Below are positions 9,296 to 21,325 of a stretch of 64,000 nucleotides of DNA, piece after piece. A program made the translations under genes and the position numbers. Source of the stretch: Tachypleus tridentatus (taxonomy: Eukaryota; Arthropoda; Merostomata; Xiphosura; Limulidae); assembly GCF_004210375.1 (NCBI RefSeq), contig NC_134825.1, positions 3,224,001 through 3,288,000 of the forward strand. Reading direction: 5' to 3'. Within the stretch, counting starts at the first letter, position 1, and each line of letters opens with the position of its first letter. Under the pieces are notes generated by a model. It was not told the DNA's origin. It searched no databases and saw only the letters and a list, made by a program, of their open reading frames with translations.

Positions 9296-12200
9296 CAGTG
9301 TTTATCAACCTTTTTTGCTCATGGCCCCCTTTTGAGTTTGATTTTTCTTTGTGGTCCCACCCTTTAAATACACTGTTACTTAGGAAAAAGTTATGTTATT
9401 TACATTATTGATTTACAATATATTTATAACTTTATAATATCAGTTTTACAATATTGTATTGTTGTTAAATATTTTGTTTATAACATACTCTTTATTTGTA
9501 CAAGTAAAAAATATTCTGTTAATCAGACATTTTATTCAGTATGATCCTTGGGTCTGATGAACACTTGAAAGTTTTTGAATATCTGGTTGCAGTATGGTCA
9601 ATGATAAACATAGATCACCTTTCTTCACAAAATCAAAGCAGTTACATATTTTTGATAGCAGATAAGATGTAGGAAAAGTGATAAAATACAACTTTGCTTT
9701 CTTCCAGAGTTGTGGAAACGTATTAGCTATTTCACTACTTATTCAGAAATAATGTTTGTCACGTTTGAATTTAGCTTGGGCTGCTATATCACTCTACAGT
9801 TTGATGAGACATTCTTGGAATGTGATATCAACATCAACCACATTCACCACAAATGGATCTGCTATTCAATCCAGAATATTCACGTCTAGTAGGTTGCTGA
9901 GCAGAAACTGCATATCACCATACAAATAGTTTAAATGTTCCACATACACAGAAAGGTCGTCATCTTGCAATTCAATGTCAACAGTGACCAAAGAAGAAAA
10001 TTGCGTGAACTTGTGATGTCCAATGTTACTCCAGTACAGTTTTACTTTTCCAAGGAAAGCAGCAATGACCTCTTTGCAAGATAAAAGATTACAGATTTTT
10101 CTTTATTAATTGTTCAATAAATTCAGCTTTTCAAAAATATGTGATAGATAAAATATCTCGCACTTAACAGAAATGATATTTTCTCCAAAGATGCTTATCA
10201 CTTAAAAATGACACAATACTGTTCCAAAGTGCAACAAATTGAAGAAGACAAATTCACTTTGATAACCAACGGACCTCTATATACATTACTAGGCTTTCAA
10301 AAATCTTCTTTATTTTCCTCGCAAAGTGGTTGAAAAAGATGATCTTGAAGTGCACGAGATTTGATAAAGTTGACAGCCTTTAGTACAATAGCAAGAGAGT
10401 CATGTAAACATTCTCCCAAGTTCTTTGAAACCAAATGTTGTCAGTGAGCCAAGCAGTGTGTGTAAAAAAGTTCAGGCACAGTATTTTTTAAATGAGCAAT
10501 AAATTCTCTGCATATACTCTACCATTGAAACAGCACCATTAGTTGTACAAGCGATTATAGTTTTTCCAAGAGGAACACTGTTTTCTTTGAAATAACTCTT
10601 CACTTCTTCAAACATTGTTTCATCTTTGGTGTCCATTGTAAGCTTTTAAGCAAAAACCATTTCCTCTCTCAGTTGATTATAATCCAAAAACCTAACATGT
10701 CATCAGTAGGGCTTCACTATCCTATAAGCAGAATTCATAAATTTGCAGAGCAAACTTTTTAACTTGTAATTGTGCCACTAGTTTTTTAACATCATCTGCC
10801 ATTTCACCAATACGACTTAATACCAATGAGTTGCCGAAAGGGATTACCTGAGTAATTTCATGTGAGCTTTGATTCTGACAGTTGAAATTACAACTGCTGG
10901 TGAAATCAAAGATTTACTTATATTATGTGGCTTTCCAGCTTTTACTATTAATTTGGAAATCTCTTAGGATACAAGTAAACATATGTCCACTGTAGCTGCT
11001 CTTTCACTCAACATTCATTTTACTGTTGTCCTTGTTTGGAAATTATCACGCAATTTTTTGAAGTAATCCAATGGTTTCTCTTTCTTGTCCTTGTGTGGTG
11101 TCTCCAAGTGCTTCCACAACTTACATGGCCATATGCTTTCATTTGAAAGAGTAGCCATATGTATTAAATACACTGGCATCCTACTATCCTGTGATAATGG
11201 AATAAAACTGCAGGCAAGATACTCAGTGGAATACTGCTGACGTTTCTTCTTTGCAGCACTATCCATTGGTAGTCTGAAATCTGAAAAAAACAAATGTAAA
11301 TAATAATTATGTAAATTTGTAACAGCATAATTTTGTGACTATAGAGATAAGTTCATAAACAAGAATTCCTATTTACTGTATTGTACTGAATATAAGCTGT
11401 GTTCAAATGCAAGTCCCAAGGTTAAAATCTGACATGCTTATTGAAAACTCCCTCTAAGCCCAAATAAGCCACACTATTATAATGAGGAAGATATGTGATA
11501 AAATTCCCTCTTCCTTTACAATCTGTATTTTCTATCCAGTTAAGTTTACAAAGAACAAATTGCACCTGTGTCATCAGAATGGTGGTAGTACCCTCTCCAG
11601 TATTTCTCATTCATAACCATTGTTGATAGTATTAAGAAGTTTTCATCTATCATCAGGAGTTTTTCAAATAAATAAGGTCTTTTTTACCATGTACTGATTG
11701 TATTAATACTTTGAGCTTCTTATTATTTTGTTTGTAAACTGAGAATTGAGGAAGTTGGTAGAACTAAGAAAGTCATTATTAAAGTAAGTTGATGAGCTGT
11801 TTTAACAATACAATATGAAGAATTTTGAATTCATATGTAATATGCATTAACAATTTGTTATAAAAGCCATGAAATCAACGACACAAAGGGAATTTGCTAA
11901 AACATTTGTGGACCCGTGGTCACAAGCCTTAGTAAATACCTCAATATTGCATCGTTCCCTAACGAGGAACATTAATTAAATTCTACAAGTTAATGTTATA
12001 CATGAAACTGAATGTCCAAGAGCCATGAGAAAAATGATTTGTGTCTTTTTCCACCCAAGAAGAGGATAATGACAAGGTTTCATTGTGTAATGCTTCATGT
12101 GTTTGCAACATCAAGGGAACATATGTGTATGATGCAGCTAAAAAATTATGATCCCATGTATAGTTTTTGTTCTTCATGTTTTCTTCTTGTAATTTTTTTC

Positions 12201-13456
12201 TTTTCAGTAAAATATTTTATTTCAAAATATATATAGTCAGTCCTAAAGAACTTTACAAATTCAGAGTTAACACCTTTTTGGAAAAAAAATCAAAATTAAT
12301 GATACCAGAGGCCTCACCTCATGGTTAGTATGACAAAAAGCCATCATGCAGATTAAGGGTCTTTTTTTTTTTTTTACAAAACACACTATATTTGAAATGA
12401 AAAAAAATTAAGATAGTATTTACCAAAAGGATGAATTACACTTACACAAAAATCACCCTTGGTTTTCAGATCATACTGATCTACTCACCTATTGCATAAC
12501 ACACTCCCTTTTCACACAAAACTAGAGAAGTCAGAGTTGTACATTTATCGCTGTTCAGTAACACTTTTCTCATTGTTAAACCTCACTGAGGCTTAGAGAG
12601 GAAACAAGAATGACGAAGCAATCAGGCTCTGATGCACGTAAACATTTTAACATTGTTGAAATGATAAGCTCACTAATAACATCTTCAACACTTAAGTTTA
12701 ATAATAAAACAAACAGTATCTAGAACAATGTTTAAAACTTTTTATTTTTATTTCATGATTATTTTTCTTTTGTGATTAATCAAACTTACATTTCCCTTTC
12801 AGACCCATTGGCTGCAACTGTGTACAATGTACACAAATTTAATGTACACTATACGTTAATGTTCCACCAATTTTGTCCTGTTATGAACTGAAGAGTGTCT
12901 CAAGGATGACTGTTCTCAATTTTTTATGTTCTTTGACCAATTGTTGTTGAGATATATTTCTCCGAGATGCAAGAAAGAGCTATTTTCACATTCAGTTGTT
13001 GCAAAAAAAAAAAAAAATTGTTGTTAAAAATAACTTGGGTCTGAAAGGGAGTGCCCAGAGGGAGATACAGTTTCTTTTCTAACACTATATGAAGTGAGAA
13101 TCAACTGTAGTTTGTTAAATGGTGTGGCAGCATTTGTCCATGAAAGCTTGGTTGGTAGAGTGGCACACCACACAACAATAGTTTTGCTGTTCTTGAAAAT
13201 CAGTTGAAAACATTCACGAGTACCACACAAATATTTTGATTATTACTCCAATACTAGTTGCATCTGGTAACCTGACTTTTGAGCTGTGGGGGATATGGGG
13301 AGAAGATAACTTTGGATTCATTTTTAAATTTGAAACATTTTATTTGGGCAGTGAAGTTTTGGTGGCCCACTCAGAATTTACCGTGTCCCCCTAATATTCT
13401 GTCATTCACGTGTAGCCCCTTAGAGACAGAGCATGGTCCATGTTGACAAACCACTG
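9296..13456 (-). mobile_element. hAT transposon (Buster/ZBED5-like), complete ends, dead
   Basis: An exact 8-bp target duplication GTTTAGAT lies at 9288-9295 and 13457-13464, the size diagnostic of hAT elements. The ends are short imperfect inverted repeats: CAGTGTTTATCAACC on the left, CAGTGGTTTGTCAAC on the right read inward. Both begin CAGTG as in many animal hATs. Length is 4161 bp. A decayed transposase runs on the minus strand. The last 2.1 kb (11294-13456) contains no recognised coding and includes T- and A-homopolymers near 12362 and 13003. Confidence 0.95.
9540..11293 (-). pseudogene. hAT transposase with degenerate BED finger
   Basis: Starts with MFFSDFRLPMDSAAKKKRQQ at 11293 and continues through a BED-type zinc finger region recognisable by ATLSNES and KLWKHLETPHKDK. 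The histidine pair (H-x4-H) is kept, but the two expected cysteines are replaced (VYLIH instead of a CxxC). Downstream fragments in shifted frames include VPLGKTIIACTTNGA and VSMVEYMQ near 10530-10600, the HCLAH-type region near 10430-10460, and TFPQLWKKAKLYFITFPTSYL near 9640-9730. The last of these lies by the C-terminal dimerisation region of hAT proteins. This order and wording match the SCAND3/ZBED5/FAM200 lineage. Numerous stops and frameshifts rule out activity. Confidence 0.85.
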
Positions 13457-13464
13457 GTTTAGAT

Positions 13465-13958
13465 AATTGGATGGGACTCTTTATACTAGTATAATTTGTC
13501 TCCTGGACTACTAATTAGTACCTTAACACCATAACAGGGGCTGGAATGTCAACTTCAAGAGGTGGTTGTACCTTACTATTATTATTTTTTTTTCATCTTT
13601 ACTTTGGAGAGCAGTCACTTTCCCACAACTGTCTGCAGGCAACAAAGGTAATAAAGAAGTGGGACACTGTCAGCTTGAGTACCCACATCTCACACTCCTA
13701 ATTTATATTTATGTTATTAAAAGGTTAGAACTGTGTATCCCTATTTCAATGTGGATGATGCTTCTTCAGTCATTTCCAAAACCTAGGGCACATTTTATGT
13801 CCTACATCATAGCCTGTACCCTGGGGATCTTTTCAATTAGTGAAAAGGTTTTAGCTTGTTTTTGTTCATAACAAATTATTATTTGTCAAAGGTTTGGATT
13901 TCAATTTTTAATGAAGTCCTTCCTTTTGATTTATTTTGCTTGACTGTTCTATAGTAAT

Positions 13959-13962
<4 letters not shown>
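13465..13962. other. No gene seen
   Basis: The 101-codon plus-strand ORF at 13566-13871 is hydrophobic and shows no family resemblance. Confidence 0.4.

Positions 13963-14013
<51 letters not shown>
13963..14013 (+). repeat. (AC)n microsatellite
   Basis: An uninterrupted AC run of 51 bp. Confidence 0.99.
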
Positions 14014-14014
<1 letters not shown>

Positions 14015-16493
14015 CAATACAGAAATCTTAGAACAAGTTGAAAAATGTAATCTCATGTCACACTTTCAAATCTTGATAAATTAATATTTTTACTTTCCAG
14101 TAACACAAGTTTCACACAGAAGACATTCATATTAAGATTTGCTGTAAATGAATGTATTAATATAATAGGTCAATATTTGATATACTTTATTTCATTTGAA
14201 CAATAAAATATTATACGTTGAATATGGTTATTATTAATCTTAAAACCTAAATAAAGTAAATGGAGAATTATTTATTTACTTTCTTATCCATTATTAGGCC
14301 TACAAAAACACACACACCTGTTTCAAGCAACTTGCACTTCTAATCTCTCTTCATTGTTTATTGTAGCATATTGTAAAGTTTCCAACTGACACATGGACCT
14401 TCCAATGATATCCCTGAATGTAAGTGTCTCAATAGTTTTAATGAATGAATAAAAGATGTCTGTTAATGCTGAATGACCAATAAAATCAGATAAAATATGT
14501 TGTGCACATGCAGTTTTTATTTACATGCTTATCCACCATTCTTCTTCAGCAGCATGCACATAACTACTCATGCTAAAACACATCCAATCACAACATACTG
14601 ATTTGATTACAACTATGCTCAATGATAGTTCTGTGATTTATTTCACTAAAAATAATATTTGAATGTTTAAATAAAATTTATATAGATTTATAATAAAGAT
14701 TAAAACCAGAAATGTTAATGAATTACAAACTTCAAGTGTTTGCCTTCAATATATTGTCTTTCCAAGACCTAAACGTGACTTTGACTTTCAATGGCCCTTG
14801 ACACGCATTTTCATCTTCAAGATTTTTTTAAAAAACAAAGCTTTCAAGCACCAGTGCAAATCATGCAAAGGAAATACTGGTGTGTGTTGGTGGTTCAAAA
14901 TAAATGAAATGTTGGGAAGGGAAAACCAAGGCTGAAATGCTAAGAAGCGGACAAATAGAAACCATGTTTAATTAAGCTGTGAAAGGCCAACAAAAAGACC
15001 CCACAAGGGGTATTCTGGAATGACTGGCACAATGAAAAAATGGGATCAGACCTGATTGAGGGCATAGCCAACTAGGGCAGAAGAATGAGACACAGGTGAC
15101 CAGAAGAAAGAAATGTTAGCAATAACGGATGTAACAAAAGCTAAGTAGTAACAAGTAGATGGCAAAACAATGGAAGACATGGGGGTGAAGAACATTTTAT
15201 TTGAGAAAGACAAGATCACATCCAGGAGACAGCCTACCACAAAGTGCAGTGCTTCCAGGAAAGGACAGGTTATGAATCTCACTTAAATGAAATAGGCTTA
15301 ATATTATTTCAGAATATTATCTTCTACAGGTACATGCTAAGAAGTAATGAAAAAAGATTAAACACTATCTGCTATGAGCACATGTTAATCTTTTCATGTC
15401 AACTTCAATCTTTAAACTCCTTTCTGTGCATGTCAAGAGGATGTGCACCTGGAGGTAAAATGGCTTGGACATGGTGAACTATATTTGGTGAGTCAATTAC
15501 ATTCAAAACCTACTCTTGGGTTACCAGCATCATATCATCTTCACCTCAAACCCACGAACTGGGGAACTGAGAACCACTCTGATTTCTGGGTATGACACAA
15601 AGATTAGGTTTGAGCTATCACTCTGGAAACCCGAAATCTGGTATCAAAAGGCTGTCTATGACATGCAATAAGCTCTCTCAACCATGAAACAAGCTGGGAC
15701 CTTCCAGATGGCAATAATCTTCCCATAAGAAAAGATAATAAGGGGATAGCCAAGGGCAGAACCAAAATAATCCAAAATACAACACAAATGGAGGAAAGCG
15801 AGGGAGAAAGATTGACAACCAAAAACATATGACGGATCATGCTGATTGGTTCACTCTAAATCTAGTACTAAGCCACAGGGTGCTGACATCTACATAGCTG
15901 TATGATGGAAGCTCCCAACAGCCTGCTTAGCTCCAGTATTGTGTAAATGGGATCAGGATGCTACATTATTATCTCTGAAGGCCACATATCATCTGCATCA
16001 CCAGAACATTACTGCCCTAGTCTTGACTGAATTGTTACAGCCATCTTTTTGTCAAACCCATTCAGGAGGATGCCTCCATGGACAACCACCCCAGCAGCTT
16101 GGAACTGCAGAGTGTGAAAGACTCCCACACTCCACTAGAAGAAAGGAAGGCAAATATGTAGTGAAAAGTCTGGAAGAATGTCCTCACCAGAGACAGTGCA
16201 ATGGGTGACCATAAAACTCTTATTTTGATAAACATACCATATACATGTATTCAATCAAAGCATGGCATGAATAGGCAACTATCCCCTTCTGCTTTACCCA
16301 TGCATTCCATTGGTGGTATGGTCTGGAAAAAAGACATGTTTATGAAGTAAAAACATTGCAAGGTTATCCACCTTCAAGTAGACTTGTGGAACTCACTGAC
16401 AAACATTACAAAACACTGGAAGAAGTGCAATTTAAATGTAGCTGTACATGAAGATTTTAAATTAAATATACCTGGTCAGGCACCACTTGTCAC
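14014..16493. other. AT-rich then purine-rich non-coding DNA
   Basis: No genes recognised. From about 14830 the plus strand is again A+G-rich. Small ORFs at 15046-15282, 15244-15477, 15604-15840 and 15939-16208 have no family resemblance and lie in conflicting frames and strands. Confidence 0.45.
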
Positions 16494-16772
16494 AGGTAAG
16501 TGTCTGCATGGCAAGTATTGAAGCAGGTAAGTGTCTACATGGCAAGTATTGAAGCAGGTAAGTGTCTACATGGCAAGTATTGAAGCAGGTAAGTGTCTAC
16601 ATGGCAAGTATTGTAGCAAGTAAGTGTCTACGTGGCAAGTATTGAAGCAAGTAAGTGTCTACGTGGCAAATATTGAAGCAAGTAAGTGTCTACGTGGCAA
16701 ATATTGAAGCAAGTAAGTGTCTATATGGTGAATAATGAAGTAAGTAAGTGTCTATATGGTGAATAATGAAGC
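16494..16772 (+). repeat. Minisatellite, 31-bp unit x 9
   Basis: Nine tandem copies starting every 31 bp (16494, 16525, 16556 ... 16742), built on AGGTAAGTGTCTACATGG and CAAGTATTGAAGC. The first copies are near-identical. The last two share diverged TATATGGTGAATAATGAAG, so there is a left-to-right gradient of decay. The repeated AGGTAAGT resembles a 5' splice-site consensus, repeated in register. Confidence 0.96.
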
Positions 16773-16799
16773 AAGAGCCCCTGAAAGAAAAGAAACAAT

Positions 16800-17010
16800 G
16801 AACAGAAACTTACCCATGTTTTGACTTTCCTATGTCATCTTCAGGTTAAGACCTTCTTAACCTCACCTTCCAACCAAAACAACCAAAAGTCCCTTCTTAA
16901 CCTGAAGATGACCTAGGAAGGTTGAAATGTTGTTCTCTCCTTATCAATAAAAGTGTTAATACCCATACCAGCTGTTCCGAGATACATTTTATTTCAAGTG
17001 GGTTCCTCGT
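16800..17010 (+). repeat. PLE terminal fragment, copy B, with inverted partner
   Basis: Plus-strand TTAACCTGAAGATGACCTAG (from 16898), GTTGTTCTCTCCTTATCAAT and GTGTTAATACCCATACC match the family found beside the PLE endonuclease. It ends in CAAGTGGGTTCCTCGTCATC. Just upstream, at about 16815-16858, the block CCTATGTCATCTTCAGGTTAAG is the same motif inverted. Confidence 0.7.
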
Positions 17011-19700
17011 CATCAAGAGAAACTTAAACAGTTAAGACTTGCACTAAAGTATGAAAAATGGTCACATGTGGTATATGGAAAACAAAATGATAAATAAATC
17101 ATAATATAGTGTAAATAAAGAGGAGACAAACATATTAGTCTCATGCCTTAATGTAGGAATTTCCCAAAGACCATCAAAGACAAGATGCTTGGGAAAACGT
17201 ACAGATGTTGAATCTGATGAGAAGACACCCAGAACAAAGTCTATGAAGAAGATGATAATGAGAAGTAAGCCACTGGGATCAAAAGACAAGCACAAATAGT
17301 GAGGGCAGAAGGAGAAACATTTCAAATTGAGAAAATATGTTTAGGTAGGAGTGAGCACTACACAAGAGCATAGATCATTCATAGGAGTCAATCCAGTTTG
17401 GGATGAAGATAAAGATGGGAAACAAAAGGGAGGGAATTAGGAAAAAGGTGGAGTGACCTCACCGATGTCTCTGGTAAAAATAAACATGCAAATAAAGGAA
17501 GAAATAGAGTGAGAAAAATGTACAAGAAAATTCATGGAAAACAAATCTGATCTCAGACATACACAGGCACAGAGAAGAAGTACTTGTGCTTGAAGGGAAG
17601 ATGAAATATGGAACACAAGGATTGGTGATGCAAACGAAGGTAAAGTGATAAAATCACATGAATATCCCAGGTCATAATGGTAGGCAGTCAGGAAGGATGA
17701 CTAATCCAGAAAGTACATATGAACATAGTAAGGATAAGTGAGGTAAAAACTCCTTGGTTTCTAGAAGAAAACAAAGGTATGGGACAAGGCTGCCCAATAA
17801 CCCATTACTGAGGGGGTCAAAGGCCCACAACTGGAAAACAAGGGGAGAAACCTTACCAACCAAGACACAAGGGCTCAATCTGCAGGAAGTCCCTAACTCA
17901 TAAATTAGCTCCAGAACATTTTCCATTTATACCAATAAATTGCCCACTGAAAAAGAGAGAATGAAAAAATCTAAAAGAAAGTTACCTGCAGGTGTAAACC
18001 TGATCTTCCCACCAAGAACTGAATAAGAACCAACTGTGAAAACAAACTATGAATGTTTGGATGGAGTATTGACAAATGAAGTGGATAAAGAAGGGCAGAA
18101 GAGAAAGGAAGAAGTAGTGAAGGTAAAAGTTGAAGCTGGAGAAGTTACAGAAATGATGGTTAAGCTGAACATTAAGGAGCAATCAGAAGGACCTAATACA
18201 AAATGGTACATGAGCGAAATTATCCATGGAAGTACGAGGATTGGGAATGTACACGCAGAAACCTGTGGGACCAATCCTGGCTGAAGACATCAACAGCCCT
18301 AGATAGAGGAGGAGGTTCAGACTACCAAATAGAGGTAACTGGAGGATAAGAGATGTAAATGGATCGATATGGGGCAAATCCATTGAAGATAAAGCCACCA
18401 GAAAACATTAGAATTGATAGACCACTCTGATGGATAGAATGTGTCAGGATAAGAAAAACATTGCAAATCAAATGACAGCACCTGCAGCATGTCATGTAAG
18501 GATAAGAATCTTAAGCAAGGAGACCAAAAAGAGCAGATCTAATACATGCAAATAGGTGCCACCCACAGGAAAAATGCCTTCAAATAAGAAATAGATCATA
18601 AAACATTATTAAGAAAGGAAAAGCAAACAAACAGGGTTACAATTGATACTAAACATAAAAGAAGCCATGCAATGAGGGAATGAAGTGAAGACAGCAAAAA
18701 CCCCAGCATGGATGGAAGAGAAAGAAGGAATTCCTTGAAAAATTTGAAATGAAAAATGAACCTCAAATAAAGGGAAATATAAAAGGAATGGGCAAGTCAG
18801 GTATCAAGAGAGCAATGTTATAACACTGGAAGATGGGTTCAGCCATTAGATGGGAAAGGTGAGCAATTACCAAAACAGATACAGCAGACTCAGGAACCAA
18901 CAACTGAATTTAAATTACTGGAACAAAACAAAACTAACAATAAGAAGAATAAAACAGATAAAATAAAAGTATCTCTGAAAAATATAAAGTTAAAAAAAAA
19001 CAACTAAATCAAATAATTAATGTAGGGAAAATGGTAAACATTATGTTGGGGATGCATCCCTTATGATGTTGAGTTGAAGAAAAGTCTGAAAGTGTGGTAG
19101 ATATAAACCCATCCATAAAACTAAGGGAAACCAGTAAACAAATTAATGGTGACAAGGATAACTTATAAACTAAGTGAAGTTAATAGTAACAAGGAGAAAG
19201 TATGAACTATGTGAAATGAATGCCAATTATTGTAGAGATGAACTGAAAGTAACAGTAAAATGATAAAGTATACAGAAAAACAAAATGAATTTGTCAACAT
19301 ATTAAAATGGGGAGAAAACAGTACAGAGAATAAATCCCATATGATGTAGTAGCGAAGGGAAACTAGAACCTAAGTCAATATTAACCTGTCAATAAAACCA
19401 TGGGTAAACCAATAATAATACACTAATGAAGCCAGTTCAAACAAGATAATGAACAGAAATAATAAGTTTCTTCCCAAAGATAAATGCCAATAAAAACCCA
19501 TACTAGGTTGTCTGCACCTATGACCTGTGAGATAGCACTAGCAATAACATTAACTTTAAAATGTGATTAGAATAAGTTGGGATAAATGAAAGTAAATTTC
19601 AGACTTCAGAATATCTGGAAGTTATAATAAACAAAGTCCACTTTGTGAGTATAAGAAATATAAATGTAAAACAGAAGAGAATGACAACAAAAAATCCAAG
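17011..19700. other. Long purine-rich non-coding tract
   Basis: The plus strand is strongly A+G-rich almost throughout. Minus-strand ORFs (17062-17325, 17672-17926, 17982-18182, 18047-18274, 18183-18398) read as Leu/Ser/Phe-rich, as expected from the complement of purine-rich DNA. The plus ORF 18036-18284 is Lys/Glu/Val-rich for the same reason. None is supported. Around 19060-19430 there is an imperfect direct duplication with about 275-280 bp spacing: ATCCCTTATGATGT versus ATCCCATATGATGT, then AACCCATCCATAAAACTAAG versus AACCTGTCAATAAAACCATG. Confidence 0.5.
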
Positions 19701-19947
19701 TACAAGCACTACCAAACAAAAAGTGATAGTTTGGTAGAGGCACATAGAGTTGCATGCATCACACAAGTGTACTTTGCTTCTATTGGTAGTGGCGATTTAC
19801 AAGACAGACATAATGGAATCTCCTTCTTCCAAAAGGGGGAGCAGAAAGCTTGTGGCATACATGAGAAGTTTCCATATAGGAGGCAGCAGCAATAAACATG
19901 AATAACTAATCTTGTGAGAGACAGGAAGTCCAATATCGGAATATGTA

Positions 19948-20988
19948 TTACTCATGTTTTAACATTGAACATAGATCTGCTCCCCAACTTGTAGTAGAGA
20001 GGACACAGAGGATGTTCAGTGTTCTTGTGCATTTGACCCGAAGCTGCTTTAAGTGTGGTATAAAGGTCAGCTTATGGTCAAAGATAAGCCCCAAGAATTT
20101 GGTCTCAGGGACCACTGGCAGTGAAACTTCACTGATATGAAGTTCAGGATCAGGGTGAATACCCCGTTGGCAGCAAAAGTGCATGCAAACGGTTTTAGAG
20201 AGAGAGAAATTAAAGCCGTTCACCATAGTCCACTTCAGTACACGATTGAGGGCAGTTTGTAGTTGCCGCTCAATATATCTCATATTCGACGACTGACATG
20301 AGATGTGAATGTCGTCGACATACAGCCCATTCGTAATAGTGAGAGTGAGTTGTTCAGCGATAGCATTTATCTTTATACTGAAAAGTGTGACACTCAAAAC
20401 ACAGCCCTGAGTGACTCCAAGTTCCTGTACAAAAGAATGGGAAAGTGTCAAACCGACACAAACTTGGAATCTCCTGTCCATTAAAATTTTTTTAATAAAC
20501 ATGGGTAAATGGCCACGTAACCCATATGTATGGAGGTCTTGCAAAACGCCATACCTCCATGTTGTGTCGTAAGCCTTCTCAATGTCAAAGAATATTGATA
20601 CAAGATGTTGACATTTGAGAAAGGCTTCTCTGATTGATGTTTCAAGTCGAATTAGGTGGTCTGTGGTGGAGTGCTGTTGTAGGAACCCACACTGGGTGGG
20701 TGAGAGGAGGTTGTTTGATTCGAGGAACCAAACAAGATAAGCATTAACTATCCTTTATAAGGCCTTACAGAGACAGCTCGTCAAAGAAATTGGACGGTAG
20801 TTTGAAGGAATCTTGGTTTCTTTCCCTGGCTTAGAGAAAGGTAAAATAATAGCCTGGCACCAGGCATCAGGAAAAACATTCTCCTGCCAGATCTGGTTGA
20901 AGACAATTAGAAGGACATCAAGAGAAGCAGGAGATAGATGGTGCAGCATGTCAAAGTGTACATCATCAGGTCCAACAGATGTACTTTA
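19948..20988 (-). pseudogene. Jockey-like non-LTR retrotransposon reverse transcriptase, 5'-truncated
   Basis: Minus-strand RT of a Jockey-type LINE. One frame runs from 20988 to 19948 with a single internal stop (TAA at 20755-20757). In order: SVGPDDVHFDMLHHLSP, AIILPFSKPGKETKIPSNY followed by RPISLTS, FDIEKAYDTTW near 20570-20600 with the first catalytic Asp, GVTQGCVLS, and LYVDD at 20311-20325 with the catalytic Asp pair. A thumb-like region with FLGLIFDHKLTFIPH follows. The endonuclease and ORF1 are absent; an in-frame stop and loss of similarity near 20990 look like ordinary 5' truncation. Downstream of 19948 the reading frame is lost. RT copies cDNA at the target nick. This copy is inactive but fairly young, given only one stop over about 340 codons. 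Confidence 0.9.
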
Positions 20989-21180
20989 GTTAAATACTCA
21001 CTTTAAAATTCACATTATCTTCATAGATTTTATGTATATTAATAAACTTATTTACTTTTAAACTGTTACAAGTTCTCTTTATCTGACACTGTTTTTGAAA
21101 CAAAATATCTCGTAACAAACCATGACAATCTTTTCCAAGTTTCATGTAGTTTAAACATGACTGGCAGTAGGTTGTACCCC

Positions 21181-21182
<2 letters not shown>

Positions 21183-21223
<41 letters not shown>
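21183..21223 (+). repeat. (TG)n microsatellite with TATATA tail
   Basis: A TG run at 21183-21216 followed by TATATA. It produces spurious His/Thr-rich ORFs on the minus strand. Confidence 0.98.
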
Positions 21224-21224
<1 letters not shown>

Positions 21225-21234
21225 GGAAAAATCT

Positions 21235-21325
21235 TTAGGGAAGGCAGTGTACAACTCAGTTGACTTTGCCTGTTGATAAGCAGAGAACAATGTTCCAACC
21301 TTCCTTGGTCATCTTCAAGTTAACA
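21235..21325 (-). repeat. PLE terminal fragment, copy C
   Basis: TGATAAGCAGAGAACAATGT, TCCAACCTTCCTTGGTCATC and TTCAAGTTAAC are the reverse complement of the family block GTTAACTTGAAGATGACC..GGTTGGAACATTGTTC. Confidence 0.65.

Noticed and set aside
16898..16940. Hammerhead ribozyme core in the PLE terminal repeats (CTGANGA ... GGTC GAAA, also at 1803-1847, 30100-30140 and 61600-61640)
   Set aside because: The core letters and a possible GACC/GGTC stem II are suggestive, and hammerheads are known in PLEs. But there is an extra base next to stem II, I cannot pair a stem I around the core, and the 61600 copy lacks one arm of stem II. A covariance-model search would decide.
18036..18284. 82-codon Lys/Glu-rich ORF
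   Set aside because: It lies in a purine-rich tract where Lys, Glu, Arg and Gly codons are expected by composition.
21066..21298. His/Thr-repeat ORFs on the minus strand
   Set aside because: They are translations of the (TG)n microsatellite.
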